DNA from: Prochlorococcus sp. MIT 0603
GTDB lineage: Bacteria; Cyanobacteriota; Cyanobacteriia; PCC-6307; Cyanobiaceae
DNA length: 64,000 bases
Assembly (NCBI RefSeq): GCF_000760215.1
Contig: NZ_JNAW01000002.1
Coordinates: forward strand, 590,300-654,299
Direction of reading: 5' to 3'
Shown here: piece after piece, positions 49,170 through 59,008 of the stretch
Layout of the letters: each line of letters starts with the position of its first letter
Numbering within the stretch: the first letter of the stretch is position 1
The notes under the pieces: model-generated
The model's database searches: none
Seen by the model: only the letters and a program-made list of their open reading frames with translations
What the model was told of the DNA's origin: nothing
Made by a program: the position numbers and the translations under genes

Positions 49170-49697
49170 TCATCTTTTTGATCGACGAAAAGGAGTGTCA
49201 ACAAATCCCAATTCGAAAAGAGCTTTATAAGCCTGCTGCCCTTCTGTACTAATTGGATTAGAGACACTGCTAACAACCTCAACCAACAAAGGGACTGCTA
49301 ATGCTGGTTGATTAGTTTTTCTAAAAAGAGTTGCCAGTTTTAGATTGGCCTTTGCTTTTAATAAAAGGACCTTTCGACTATTAGAGTCCATTTCCCTAGG
49401 TATACGAGCATCAAAACCTTTAAAAGAACCACTTAAAGCACCATAAAAACCTAGCAACAAATCCCCCATTTCTCTTGCCTTGTCATACTTTTTTCTGGCC
49501 CGATCAAAGTCTTTTTTTAAAAAATAAGCATCTCCATCACTAATAATTTTCTCAATTGCAGTAACAGACAATCCAATTTCTTCTTTTGCTAAAACCCTAT
49601 ATTGATCTGAAGAAGGTTCTTTTGCAAAAGCTGGAGTGTTTATAAAAAAGCATCCTGCACTAAGAGCAAAAACAGTAAAAGGGATGCGCCAACTCAT
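49170..49697 (-). CDS. Exported helical-repeat protein, unknown function
   Basis: I start the protein at ATG 49697 (MSWRIPFTVFALSAGCFF), which gives a signal peptide ending AFA; the longer frame from 49751 would overlap plsC. The mature part of about 150 residues is helical, with TPR-like spacing (YFLKKDFDRARKKYDKAREMG and LLKAKANLKLATLFRKTNQP). It is probably a lumenal or periplasmic protein. I do not recognise a named family. It lies between bolA and plsC on the same strand. Confidence 0.65.
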   Translation of the reverse strand: MSWRIPFTVFALSAGCFFINTPAFAKEPSSDQYRVLAKEEIGLSVTAIEKIISDGDAYFLKKDFDRARKKYDKAREMGDLLLGFYGALSGSFKGFDARIPREMDSNSRKVLLLKAKANLKLATLFRKTNQPALAVPLLVEVVSSVSNPISTEGQQAYKALFELGFVDTPFRRSKR

Positions 49698-49734
49698 CGT
49701 AATAAAAACAAATTTACTTAAGACTTTATATGGA

Positions 49735-50418
49735 TTAGGAAAATCGGCCAACTGCTAAAAGGGCTTCTTTCTCAGCTCTATACATTTTTTCTGAAAGTTC
49801 TAAATCAAATTGTTTAGAGGCTTGCTTACCACTTTCAGATATTTTTATAGGTTTTCCAAAGCAAATAGCAGCTCTTCCTAGAAACCTTGGATTAAGATCG
49901 CTATAACCAAGACCAACTGGTACCACTTGAACATTAACACCATTTCTATGAGCAAGTTGAGATAACCTAATTAAACCTTTTTCAATTTTTATAGACTTTC
50001 TATTTAAGTTGATTTGCCCTTCTGGGAAAACAACTAACTGTTTTCCTGCAACTAATAAATCGACAGAATACCTAAGTGAAAGCAATGAAGGTTTAAGTTT
50101 ATCCACAGGAAAACAGCCTAGTCGATTTAAAAACCAACCTTGAAGACCTTGCATTTCTGACAACGTAACCATAAAACGACAATCTCGTTTTGTTACTCTG
50201 CGGCCAGCCGCCATGGTAAGCATAAGAGCATCCCAACGTGAACGATGAGTAGGTGCAAGTACAACTGGACCAACAGAAGGTAAGTTTTCCTTTCCTAGTA
50301 CAATCCTTTCTTTAAAATAGTTGTTTAAAACTATGTCCTGTGTAACTATCATCGCAAGTTTTCCCAAAAAGGGATTTACACCTCTACATAAATCTGCTTC
50401 TCGTTTAACAAGCGCCAA
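49735..50418 (-). CDS. plsC: 1-acyl-sn-glycerol-3-phosphate acyltransferase
   Basis: PlsC acylates lysophosphatidic acid to phosphatidic acid in membrane lipid synthesis. It has 227 residues. The HxxxxD motif is in THRSRWDAL and the second block is VVFPEGQIN, a slight variation on FPEGTRS. RLGCFPVDK lies between them as expected. The start is TTG at 50418. It is divergent from pdxJ (142 bp gap, with no recognisable RNA or strong promoter seen). The specificity could also be for another lysolipid, given the relaxed motif. Confidence 0.85.
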   Translation of the reverse strand: MALVKREADLCRGVNPFLGKLAMIVTQDIVLNNYFKERIVLGKENLPSVGPVVLAPTHRSRWDALMLTMAAGRRVTKRDCRFMVTLSEMQGLQGWFLNRLGCFPVDKLKPSLLSLRYSVDLLVAGKQLVVFPEGQINLNRKSIKIEKGLIRLSQLAHRNGVNVQVVPVGLGYSDLNPRFLGRAAICFGKPIKISESGKQASKQFDLELSEKMYRAEKEALLAVGRFS

Positions 50419-50560
50419 GGAAAAGTGAACTATTTAAAAATTTAATAAGAACTTAGCCTTCAAAAGTATCTTTTTTCTTAGTGCATTGGGCAGTTAAGTC
50501 AGCGGCTAATAGCTTTGGAACCCGTATCGCAATAAAATTACTAGTAAATAGCTCTTCTAA

Positions 50561-51301
50561 ATGGCAAGTCTTGGTGTAAATATTGACCACATTGCAAATG
50601 TGCGTCAAGCCCGTCTTACAAATGAACCTGATCCTGTTCAAATGGCGTATTTGGCAGAACTAGGTGGTGCCGATGGCATAACAGTTCATTTAAGAGAAGA
50701 TAGAAGGCATATTCAAGAAAGAGATTTGCAATTGTTAAGGCAAACAATCAAAACACGCTTAAATCTTGAAATGGCCGCAACTGAAGAAATGCTTGATATT
50801 GCATTACAAATTAAACCTGATATGATCACATTTGTACCAGAAAGAAGAGAAGAAATAACCACTGAAGGAGGATTGGATGTTCAAAAAAATAAATCAAAAA
50901 TAAAACCTTTTATAGATAGATCTCAATCAGCAGGAATTCCAGTAAGCCTTTTTGTGGATCCAACACCTATACAACTTGAAGCATCATCAGATCTTACTGT
51001 TCGTTGGGTTGAGCTACATACAGGTTCTTATGCCACATCAACATGGAATAATCAGGCAGTTGAATTTTCAAAAGTTAAAGAAAGTGTAAACAAAGCAAGA
51101 CATTTAGGTTTACGTGTAAATGCTGGCCATGGATTAACTTATCAAAATATAGAGCCAATTGCTTCTATTAAAGGAATAGAAGAACTGAATATTGGTCACA
51201 CAATAATTTCAAGAGCATTAGCAATTGGTCTAAAAAAGGCGGTTAGAGAAATGAAAGATATGATAGTAAATCCACGTAAGGAACCTTTTTTTGCGTCTTA
51301 G
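50561..51301 (+). CDS. pdxJ: Pyridoxine 5'-phosphate synthase
   Basis: PdxJ condenses 1-deoxy-xylulose 5-phosphate with 3-amino-2-oxopropyl phosphate to make pyridoxine 5'-phosphate. It has 246 residues. The N-terminus [17 protein letters not shown] is the signature, with [29 protein letters not shown] (catalytic Glu), [12 protein letters not shown] and [12 protein letters not shown]. It starts with ATG. The recC TTG lies 28 bp downstream of its stop, so they may be co-transcribed. Confidence 0.96.
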   Translation: MASLGVNIDHIANVRQARLTNEPDPVQMAYLAELGGADGITVHLREDRRHIQERDLQLLRQTIKTRLNLEMAATEEMLDIALQIKPDMITFVPERREEITTEGGLDVQKNKSKIKPFIDRSQSAGIPVSLFVDPTPIQLEASSDLTVRWVELHTGSYATSTWNNQAVEFSKVKESVNKARHLGLRVNAGHGLTYQNIEPIASIKGIEELNIGHTIISRALAIGLKKAVREMKDMIVNPRKEPFFAS

Positions 51302-51328
51302 CAAAGATTTTCATTAAAATTCCAAACC

Positions 51329-54300
51329 TTGTTAACTGTTTACAGAAGCAATAGATCCGAATGGTTAGCTGAGTTGCTTGCTGAACAGCTCAGGGTTAAT
51401 CCTCCAGGGCCTTTAGAGACCGTAGAGGTGATGGTAAACACATGGTCTACAAGTAGATGGCTATCTGAAAAAATTGCAACTGTTAATGGAATATGTGCGG
51501 AAGTTGATTTTCCTTTCCCTAATACATATTTACGGAAGCTTATACAACTCTACCTAGGGTTAGAATTATCAACTGAAGATCCATGGCAAAAAAATAAGCT
51601 TGCATGGTCAATAATCGATGTCCTTCCAGAGCTTCTTAAGAACCAAGAGGCAAGTTATCTTTTAAATTGGATCAATACTGATTTTTCAGATTCAGGCATA
51701 CTTAATAAAAAGCAGTGGAAGTTAGCTAATAAATTAGCAACAACATTTAATGATTATATTTTATATAGACCTAGATTGATTTCTGAATGGTGGAATATAG
51801 GCGATTTAACTGACAAATCAAAATACAACATAAACAACCCAGAAATTAGATGGCAGCTAATACTATTTAATTTACTAAGAAACAAGATTAAATCAGAACC
51901 ATTCAATATACAGGTTAACAAGGCCATAAAAGCTCTTAAGCGTAAAGATAGCTCTAGGAATAAACTCCCAGTTCAATTGCATGTTTTTGGTATAAGCAGT
52001 ATGGCGCCTATTCAGATAGAACTTATACAGGCATTTTCTTCTATTTTAGACGTTAAAATGTTTATAACAACACCATGCCAGGACCTATGGAAACGTTGTA
52101 GGGATAGAAGAGAAACTCTTGGAGATGATTGGGAAGACCCTGTTGATGGATTTTGGTTATTAAAAGCACCCAGAATTGAAGCAACTCTTGGACGAATGGG
52201 AGCAGAGTTTCAGCAATTACTTGAGGGGAGTGGAGAATATCAATTAGGTGAATGGAATGAACAAGATTTATTTTCCATGCCTGTAAAAATTGCATTAAAC
52301 AATTCACGTACACCATCTCTAATAGAGCAATTACAAGAAAGTTTGTTGGACAGTAATACAACAAATCAATTGAATAGAAATCTTGATGATGATTCGCTCG
52401 TGTTCTTGCGTGCTCCTGGAGCAAGAAGGCAAGTACAACTAATTCGTGATCAAATAATCCAGTGGTTTGCTGCAGATAACAACTTACAACCCAAAGACAT
52501 CATAATTATGACTCCTGAAATTGAAAAGATAGCTCCACTAATAGCTTCTATCTTCAATGATGTCTCAGCAACAGGAGTTAATATTCCTTGGACAATTACT
52601 GATCGCACCCAACATCAAAAGCCAGGTCCAGTTCAATTCATCCTAGAGATTATTGAGATAGCTTCAACTGGACTCACATCAATTAATTTAGAACACCTAC
52701 TTAGATACAAATTTCTCAAAGATCGATATGGCCTGGATTACGAAGATATAGAGAAAATGATAGAGAGTTTAAATAGAACAGGCTTTCGAGGGGGAATTGA
52801 CGAAAATGATCGCAATGGTGATGAAACACATAGCTTAAAATGGTGTCTAGAAAGATGGTTGCTAGGAATAGTTATTTCTAAAGGGAGTGCTATAGCTAGC
52901 CAAGGAATAGCACCCTTTTCAGAGAATCGATCTGTAAATGAAATTAGCAACTGGCTAATATTGCTAACAAAAATCAACAAGTACTTACAAAAGATAAGGG
53001 TGGCTAAAGATTGTAAAAGCTGGGTTGAATTACTAAAAAGAATCCAAATTGATTTCTCTCATCAAGAGACTTCCTTATCATGGGAGCTCGAATTGTTTAA
53101 TTTACATATTGACGACTGGTTAAAGATTGCAGGCGATAGCTCTTTAAAACTAGAGCCATCCGTTGTATGGGAAATTCTCAAAGAATATTGCTCTCTTGAA
53201 AGCGGGAGGTTTGGTCATAGAAGTGGCAAAATCACAATAAGCGCGTTAGAGCCCATGAGAGCAATCCCTCATAAAATAATTATCCTTATGGGACTTGAGA
53301 ATTCAAATTATCCTCACCATGAAGATCATCCTAGCTTCAATTTATTGACAAAAGAACGTCTACTTGGAGACCCTAAAAGCAGTGACAAGGATCGCTATGT
53401 GCTCCTAGAATCATTAATTTCATGTCGTGAGAAATTATTAATAGCCTGGAATTATAGAGATGAAAAGACAGGAGAGGAACTTGAAGCGCCTGGACCAATT
53501 CATCAATTAATTGAATACATTAGAGGCGAGTTGAATGAAAACACAATACCTGGCCTGATAAGAACAGCCCCACCAAACCCTCTGAGCAAAGAGAATTTTG
53601 TTTCTAATGATTTTCAACCACCAATTAGCTGTGACATTCGCAACTTAAAAGCACGAACATTACTCGATAAAGAATCTAGTCCAAAGGCTTTAGCACTTGG
53701 ACTGCCAATAAAATGGAGTGAGAATCACACAAACAAAAGCAAAGGAATTCCAAATCAAACAATTAAAAGCTGGTTAACAGCTCCACAACTAACTTGGCTT
53801 AATCAATTTAACTTAAAGCCAAGAAATGAAATGTATACAATAGATAGCCTAGAGCCTATTCATCTAGAGGAACTACAAAGATTTAATCTGCTGAAAAAGC
53901 AGTTTTTATATGCAAAAGAAATACTAATAAAACAAAAAGATATCTCTGCATTCAACGAAAAAATCGATTGGCAAATAAAACTAATGGGACAAGGCATACT
54001 CCCGCCAAGAGCAGCCGCAGAAACAGAGTGTGAGATTTTACAAGCCAGGTGGGAAAGTCTATCGGTTAATATAAAAACAATGGGTCAATTAGAGGAGAAA
54101 CAATTATCTATTGGAGAAGAGACCATAAAGGTGCTTTATGCAGGAATAAACTCAATAGTTATTGATATAGGGAAATTAAAGGCCAAAACAATTATGACAG
54201 CATGGCTACAACATCTACAAGTTTGTGCTTATAGTGATAATACATCTAAAACATATATTTTATCTAGAGCTAATACACCAAAGAAGCGAGATCAATATCA

Positions 54301-54640
54301 CTTATCTGCACATTTCGCCAAAATAGATAAACAGGAAGCAAGAAACTATCTTAAGGACATCTACTCAATTGTAGATCAAGGACTAGAGCAATGTTGGCCT
54401 ATACCACCAGAAAGTGGTTGGGCCCTATCTAAAGCAAAATATGAAAATAGAAGCAATGCTAAAGGAATATTCAAAAGAGTCTGGACTGGTGACTTTAAGA
54501 GGGTAGGCGAACGAGAAAAAGAAGAAATGCGAATTTCCTTCGGAGAAGATTGTAATTCAGAAATATTTTTTGGGAATAAAATATTTGAAGATTGCTTAAA
54601 GACACTTTATGGTCCTTTATTAAATAGTCTTATTATATAA
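51329..54640 (+). CDS. recC: Exodeoxyribonuclease V gamma subunit
   Basis: RecC recognises Chi and holds the DNA in the RecBCD helicase-nuclease that resects double-strand breaks. It has 1103 residues. The N-terminus LTVYRSNRSEWLAELLAEQL is diagnostic. LHVFGISSMAPIQIELIQAF, DREVGREF-like MRAIPHKIIILMGLENSNYP and LIAWNYRDEKTGEELEAPGP are RecC segments; a nuclease active site is not expected. The start is TTG at 51329, because no other start codon precedes the conserved N-terminus. A small methyltransferase-like gene lies 10 bp downstream, then recB. Confidence 0.92.
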   Translation: MLTVYRSNRSEWLAELLAEQLRVNPPGPLETVEVMVNTWSTSRWLSEKIATVNGICAEVDFPFPNTYLRKLIQLYLGLELSTEDPWQKNKLAWSIIDVLPELLKNQEASYLLNWINTDFSDSGILNKKQWKLANKLATTFNDYILYRPRLISEWWNIGDLTDKSKYNINNPEIRWQLILFNLLRNKIKSEPFNIQVNKAIKALKRKDSSRNKLPVQLHVFGISSMAPIQIELIQAFSSILDVKMFITTPCQDLWKRCRDRRETLGDDWEDPVDGFWLLKAPRIEATLGRMGAEFQQLLEGSGEYQLGEWNEQDLFSMPVKIALNNSRTPSLIEQLQESLLDSNTTNQLNRNLDDDSLVFLRAPGARRQVQLIRDQIIQWFAADNNLQPKDIIIMTPEIEKIAPLIASIFNDVSATGVNIPWTITDRTQHQKPGPVQFILEIIEIASTGLTSINLEHLLRYKFLKDRYGLDYEDIEKMIESLNRTGFRGGIDENDRNGDETHSLKWCLERWLLGIVISKGSAIASQGIAPFSENRSVNEISNWLILLTKINKYLQKIRVAKDCKSWVELLKRIQIDFSHQETSLSWELELFNLHIDDWLKIAGDSSLKLEPSVVWEILKEYCSLESGRFGHRSGKITISALEPMRAIPHKIIILMGLENSNYPHHEDHPSFNLLTKERLLGDPKSSDKDRYVLLESLISCREKLLIAWNYRDEKTGEELEAPGPIHQLIEYIRGELNENTIPGLIRTAPPNPLSKENFVSNDFQPPISCDIRNLKARTLLDKESSPKALALGLPIKWSENHTNKSKGIPNQTIKSWLTAPQLTWLNQFNLKPRNEMYTIDSLEPIHLEELQRFNLLKKQFLYAKEILIKQKDISAFNEKIDWQIKLMGQGILPPRAAAETECEILQARWESLSVNIKTMGQLEEKQLSIGEETIKVLYAGINSIVIDIGKLKAKTIMTAWLQHLQVCAYSDNTSKTYILSRANTPKKRDQYHLSAHFAKIDKQEARNYLKDIYSIVDQGLEQCWPIPPESGWALSKAKYENRSNAKGIFKRVWTGDFKRVGEREKEEMRISFGEDCNSEIFFGNKIFEDCLKTLYGPLLNSLII

Positions 54641-54650
54641 AATACACCTT

Positions 54651-55202
54651 ATGAATTCATCCAAGAAGTCACTTCTCAAAAGCTCTTCTAAGTTTAACTT
54701 AGTAAAATCATATCTAGGCAATAACAAATTTATAAAAAGCAGCCCCGGTGCATACTTGATATTCATTCAAATACTTGTTATATCAGCCCATTTAATTCCA
54801 AAATGGCCCTCATTAGAAAATTGGCCATTCATTTTAAAGTTATTGGCAATTATTATATTGATTAAAGGTATTTATCAAGTAATATATGCAATACTAGATC
54901 TAGGCAAATGCTTTAGTATAAGTCCATATCCTAATAAAAATTCTATTTTAGTAACCTATGGAGGTTATCATAAGTGTAGACATCCTATTTACAATGGTAT
55001 TTGCCTGATATCATGTAGTATTTTTATATTTAATGGAAGTATTATACATTTATTTTTATTCTCTTTGTTAAGCATTATCCTCATAAAGAAAGCAAGATTA
55101 GAAGAAGTTAGGTTGAAGTTAATCCATGATCAATACACAAGCTATATGAAGGATACACCAGCAATATTTAACCGAATAAAATACTTTGATTGGAGAGATT
55201 GA
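54651..55202 (+). CDS. Isoprenylcysteine methyltransferase-like membrane protein
   Basis: This 183-residue protein has about four hydrophobic helices (about 34-50, 59-82, 114-130, 131-146). The motif LVTYGGYHKCRHPIYNG (100-116) corresponds to the GPYRYVRHPxY motif of ICMT/PEMT-type methyltransferases, and RLEEVRLKLIHDQYTSYMKD (149-168) to their C-terminal cofactor-binding Glu motif. It is probably a membrane SAM-dependent methyltransferase, substrate unknown. It is inserted between recC and recB with gaps of 10 and 38 bp, an unexpected place for it. It shows no sign of being mobile. Confidence 0.7.
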   Translation: MNSSKKSLLKSSSKFNLVKSYLGNNKFIKSSPGAYLIFIQILVISAHLIPKWPSLENWPFILKLLAIIILIKGIYQVIYAILDLGKCFSISPYPNKNSILVTYGGYHKCRHPIYNGICLISCSIFIFNGSIIHLFLFSLLSIILIKKARLEEVRLKLIHDQYTSYMKDTPAIFNRIKYFDWRD

Positions 55203-55240
55203 AAGATGGATAAACATACTAACTATAACTTTAAGGAATA

Positions 55241-58200
55241 ATGAATACTAAGAAATTTACATTTAAGCCAAATCATTACCCACTCGAACCAGGTATGCGT
55301 CTATTGGAAGCAAGTGCTGGTACAGGGAAGACATTCTCTTTGTCACATCTTGTCTTGCGTCTACTTACTGAAAAAGAATACTCAATGGAAGAGATTCTTG
55401 TTATTAGTTTTACAAAAGCAACAGCTTCTGAAATTCAAGCCAAGATATCTAGTCGATTACTTTTAGCACTAAAAGGACTCGAAAACATAAAAACCAATTC
55501 AAAAGTCGGTACACTTGATCAAGTCTTAATTGAATGGTTAGAATTAAACGCAAAAAAGAAGTCAACCAGATTGCGTTTGGCTGGCCAAATATTAAAAGCA
55601 CTAGAAAGTATTGATCATGCAGATATAACAACCATTCATGGATTTTGCCGTCGAACTCTTCGGAGAGAATCCATTGCAATCGGATGTGATATAGACCCTG
55701 AGCAAATTTCAGAAGAAGATAATGAAAGATTAATGCATGAAATAATACATGAATACTGGAAAGAGCATATTTTAGGAATTAATCCATTACATTATAAAGG
55801 GCTACAAATGGCTGGCTTATCATTAGACAACCTATTTAGTAGCTTATCAAAAATTGATAATGATCCTAGTGTAGACTTTATAGTAGACGATCCGAAGATT
55901 AATAGCTCAACCGAACTATCTGATCAATTTGAAGGTTGGTTTAAAGAATGTTGGGAAAAATTCATTTTTCATTGGAATAAAGGAGGAGTTGATTTAGAAA
56001 AATACATTAGAAATCAATCATTGATCTGGAAAGAAATGGGTGTAGCAAACATAAAGCCCTTCTCTCCTAAACCTAGAAGAGATAGAGTATTAGAAATTAC
56101 AGACTGGATTCTTAAATACACTATTTTTAAAAACAATCAAGAAACTAAGTTAACTCCAAGCTATTATGTTGTTCGGAGCAATCTATTACTTAAAGATTAC
56201 TTTCACCCTGGTAAAATATCAGAAATTGAAGCCCGTAACGACCTTAAACAATCAATATCGCCATACTCTACTTTGCAATGTGCCATAGCTGAACTATGGG
56301 ATAAGCCAGCGGAAATGACATGGAAACATGCATTAAGCTGGTGTAATCACAAACTAAAAGAAAGAAGGAGCAATTCCGGTATTATAAGTTATAGTGATCA
56401 ACTAAAAGCTTTAGATCCGGGGGCAAATCAATTAAATGATATAACTAAAAATCAAATAACAAAGAAATTACAAGAAAGATATAAAGTAATCCTTATTGAT
56501 GAGTTTCAAGATACAGATCCAGTTCAGTGGCGAATAATCAGTGAGGCCTTTAGTAAAAGCAATAATCATGTCCTCATTCTAGTAGGCGATCCAAAACAAT
56601 CGATCTATAGATTTAGAGGTAGCGATCTTTCTACCTACTTAAATGCTAGAAAGAATGTAGATCGTATTGATTCATTATTGACAAACTACAGAGCAATCCC
56701 TGAGCTTGTAAGTGGTCTTAATACTCTAATGAAATGTGGCCTAAAGAATTCAAGTCTAGAAGTACCAACTTTATCATCCGCGACCAAGGCGAAAGAACAT
56801 ACCGCAACTCCTATTGAGATTCTTAACTTTGACGTTACGTCATCCACTACTAATAACTCAGGAGAAGAATTGCCATCGAAATCACTGGTAGAAGAATCTA
56901 TCCCATCGATTGTAACTACTACTATTCTAAGACTTTTAAAGAACGAGGCATTGACAACTAATCTAGACGATATATGTGTTCTTGTTAATCGACATGATCA
57001 AGCGGAAAAGATACGCGATAATTTAGCAAAAGCAAATCTTCCAAGTAGACTAATAAATCAGGGTGATGTGCTAGAAAGCTTAGCCTCAGAATGTTTACAG
57101 ATTTTTTTGGATTGCCTAGCATACCCTACTAAAATAGCTAATATAAAAAGATTAGCTGCCTCACCATTATTACAATGGGGACTGACTAAAATTCAATCAT
57201 CAGATGAGAATGGTGATATTGATCAACTAGTAATTAAATGCAAGGACTGGGCACAGGGATTGCAAACAAAAGGTCTTCCTAATTGCTTGTCAGAACTTTT
57301 AGAAGGGGAGAATATAGCTAATTTATCTGAAAGGGGGAGACTGCTAGGGGATCTTCAACAATGTGCCGAGATTGTCCAAGAACAGATCCATATTGAAGGC
57401 TTAGATGCTCACCTAACTGCAAGGTGGCTAAGGCAACAATGCAATCGAGATCTAAAACATATACCAGAACTACGTCGACCTAATAGCGACATAGCAGAAT
57501 CGGCTATAACAATAATCACCGTACATAGGAGTAAAGGACTTCAATACAAAACTGTAATCTGTCCATACCTATGGCAGGCTCCTCCTATTCCTAAAGGACC
57601 AATATGGCGTATCAAAGGTTCAGAAACCTGGTATTTCTCTCTTAACACAGATGGGGATAAGATGAAAACCATTTTAGAGAACTCAATCAATGAGTCAATA
57701 GAAGAATCTGAAAGGATTGCATATGTAGCCCTTACTCGTGCTCAAAATAAATTAATCGTAATCTGGAGCATGGCAACAAATCAAGCAAAGAATCCATTAA
57801 GATATCTATTCTTCGGAAAGGAAGAAGAAAATTACAACCAAAAAGAGCTTTCGATTAAAACCATGCAAAAATGGATAAAAGATCAAGATAAAAATATTAC
57901 TATCAAGAACATAGAAATAAATAAAACTAATGATTTTTGGTCCTCAACCAACAGCTCTGAACAATTAAGTATTGGTCCAACTCCAGAAAGAGCATTAGAT
58001 CAAAGCTGGGGAAGGTATAGTTACTCAAAATGGATTTCGTCTGCTACAGACAAATATGCTTATCCTCAAAGCCCTAGGATATCAGAAGAGGGTAAAGACA
58101 CAGAGCAAATTGAACTCAGAGCAAAAGATGTAGACAGTAATCAATTCGTCTCACAGTTAGTAGATGTTAAATATTCACAGAGTCCACTGGCAGAGTTTCC

Positions 58201-59008
58201 ACGTGGTCCAGTAGCAGGCGACTGCCTCCATAGAATACTTGAAAAATTAGATTTCTCGCTTCCTATAACAGATCCTAAAACAGCGAGCTTGATTGAGGAT
58301 GAACTGCGCAAGAGTTCAATAAGCATTGATATGAAAAGCAATGTAAAGGATGCATTAAAGAGAGTCTTAAGTGTGCCTCTTGGAGGAGCCCTAGGTAATC
58401 TTCAATTAAAGCAACTTAATAGCAATAGATGTATTAGCGAGCTGAAGTTTGATCTCTCTCTATCGATTAATGATAATGCCATCAAGTCAATTGACATATA
58501 TAAGGCATTTAGAAAGAATCCTGACTCCAAATTTGGGAAAATTTATCCTAAAAAGCTTATTGACTTAAATATATCAAGCAAGGGTTTCTTCACAGGTTCA
58601 ATAGATCTAATTTTTTACGATAAGGATAACTTTAAAGAAGCTCGTTGGTGGTTAATTGACTGGAAGAGCAACTGGATAGGTAATGATATGGAAGATAGTA
58701 AATCAATAAATTGCAGTCCTGATAACTATAGTCAAAAAAATATGTATAAACAAATGATTGAGCATCATTATCCTCTTCAGGCACACCTATACTTAGTAGC
58801 ATTACACAGATATCTTAATTGGAGGTTAGTTGATTACAATCCCTCCAAACATTTAGGTGGATATGTCTATATCTTCCTAAGAGGAATACCGAAGACTAAA
58901 GAAATCTCAAGTTATAATTTAAAGAGCAAGGTTCCAGGTATATTTCTGGAAGAGGCACCTATCGAAAGAATATTGGCATTAGATAAATTAATGGATGGTA
59001 CAAAATAA
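55241..59008 (+). CDS. recB: Exodeoxyribonuclease V beta subunit
   Basis: RecB is the SF1A helicase plus nuclease of RecBCD. It has 1255 residues. Walker A is in LEASAGTGKTFSL near residue 27, motif II in ILIDEFQDTDPVQW, motif III in LVGDPKQSIYRFRGSDL, motif V in ITVHRSKGLQYKTVICP, motif VI in YVALTRAQNKL. The C-terminal RecB nuclease domain has DLIFYD and WLIDWKSNW (catalytic Asp and Lys). An AAGGA ribosome site lies just ahead of the ATG. The TAA overlaps the recD ATG by one base. Confidence 0.96.
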   Translation: MNTKKFTFKPNHYPLEPGMRLLEASAGTGKTFSLSHLVLRLLTEKEYSMEEILVISFTKATASEIQAKISSRLLLALKGLENIKTNSKVGTLDQVLIEWLELNAKKKSTRLRLAGQILKALESIDHADITTIHGFCRRTLRRESIAIGCDIDPEQISEEDNERLMHEIIHEYWKEHILGINPLHYKGLQMAGLSLDNLFSSLSKIDNDPSVDFIVDDPKINSSTELSDQFEGWFKECWEKFIFHWNKGGVDLEKYIRNQSLIWKEMGVANIKPFSPKPRRDRVLEITDWILKYTIFKNNQETKLTPSYYVVRSNLLLKDYFHPGKISEIEARNDLKQSISPYSTLQCAIAELWDKPAEMTWKHALSWCNHKLKERRSNSGIISYSDQLKALDPGANQLNDITKNQITKKLQERYKVILIDEFQDTDPVQWRIISEAFSKSNNHVLILVGDPKQSIYRFRGSDLSTYLNARKNVDRIDSLLTNYRAIPELVSGLNTLMKCGLKNSSLEVPTLSSATKAKEHTATPIEILNFDVTSSTTNNSGEELPSKSLVEESIPSIVTTTILRLLKNEALTTNLDDICVLVNRHDQAEKIRDNLAKANLPSRLINQGDVLESLASECLQIFLDCLAYPTKIANIKRLAASPLLQWGLTKIQSSDENGDIDQLVIKCKDWAQGLQTKGLPNCLSELLEGENIANLSERGRLLGDLQQCAEIVQEQIHIEGLDAHLTARWLRQQCNRDLKHIPELRRPNSDIAESAITIITVHRSKGLQYKTVICPYLWQAPPIPKGPIWRIKGSETWYFSLNTDGDKMKTILENSINESIEESERIAYVALTRAQNKLIVIWSMATNQAKNPLRYLFFGKEEENYNQKELSIKTMQKWIKDQDKNITIKNIEINKTNDFWSSTNSSEQLSIGPTPERALDQSWGRYSYSKWISSATDKYAYPQSPRISEEGKDTEQIELRAKDVDSNQFVSQLVDVKYSQSPLAEFPRGPVAGDCLHRILEKLDFSLPITDPKTASLIEDELRKSSISIDMKSNVKDALKRVLSVPLGGALGNLQLKQLNSNRCISELKFDLSLSINDNAIKSIDIYKAFRKNPDSKFGKIYPKKLIDLNISSKGFFTGSIDLIFYDKDNFKEARWWLIDWKSNWIGNDMEDSKSINCSPDNYSQKNMYKQMIEHHYPLQAHLYLVALHRYLNWRLVDYNPSKHLGGYVYIFLRGIPKTKEISSYNLKSKVPGIFLEEAPIERILALDKLMDGTK

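Noticed and set aside
50419-50560. Possible RNA gene in the plsC-pdxJ gap
   Set aside because: I looked for a tRNA cloverleaf or a known small RNA motif and found neither. It probably holds only the two divergent promoters.
52062-52424. 120-codon minus-strand open frame within recC
   Set aside because: It is antisense to conserved RecC sequence and shows no recognisable domain.
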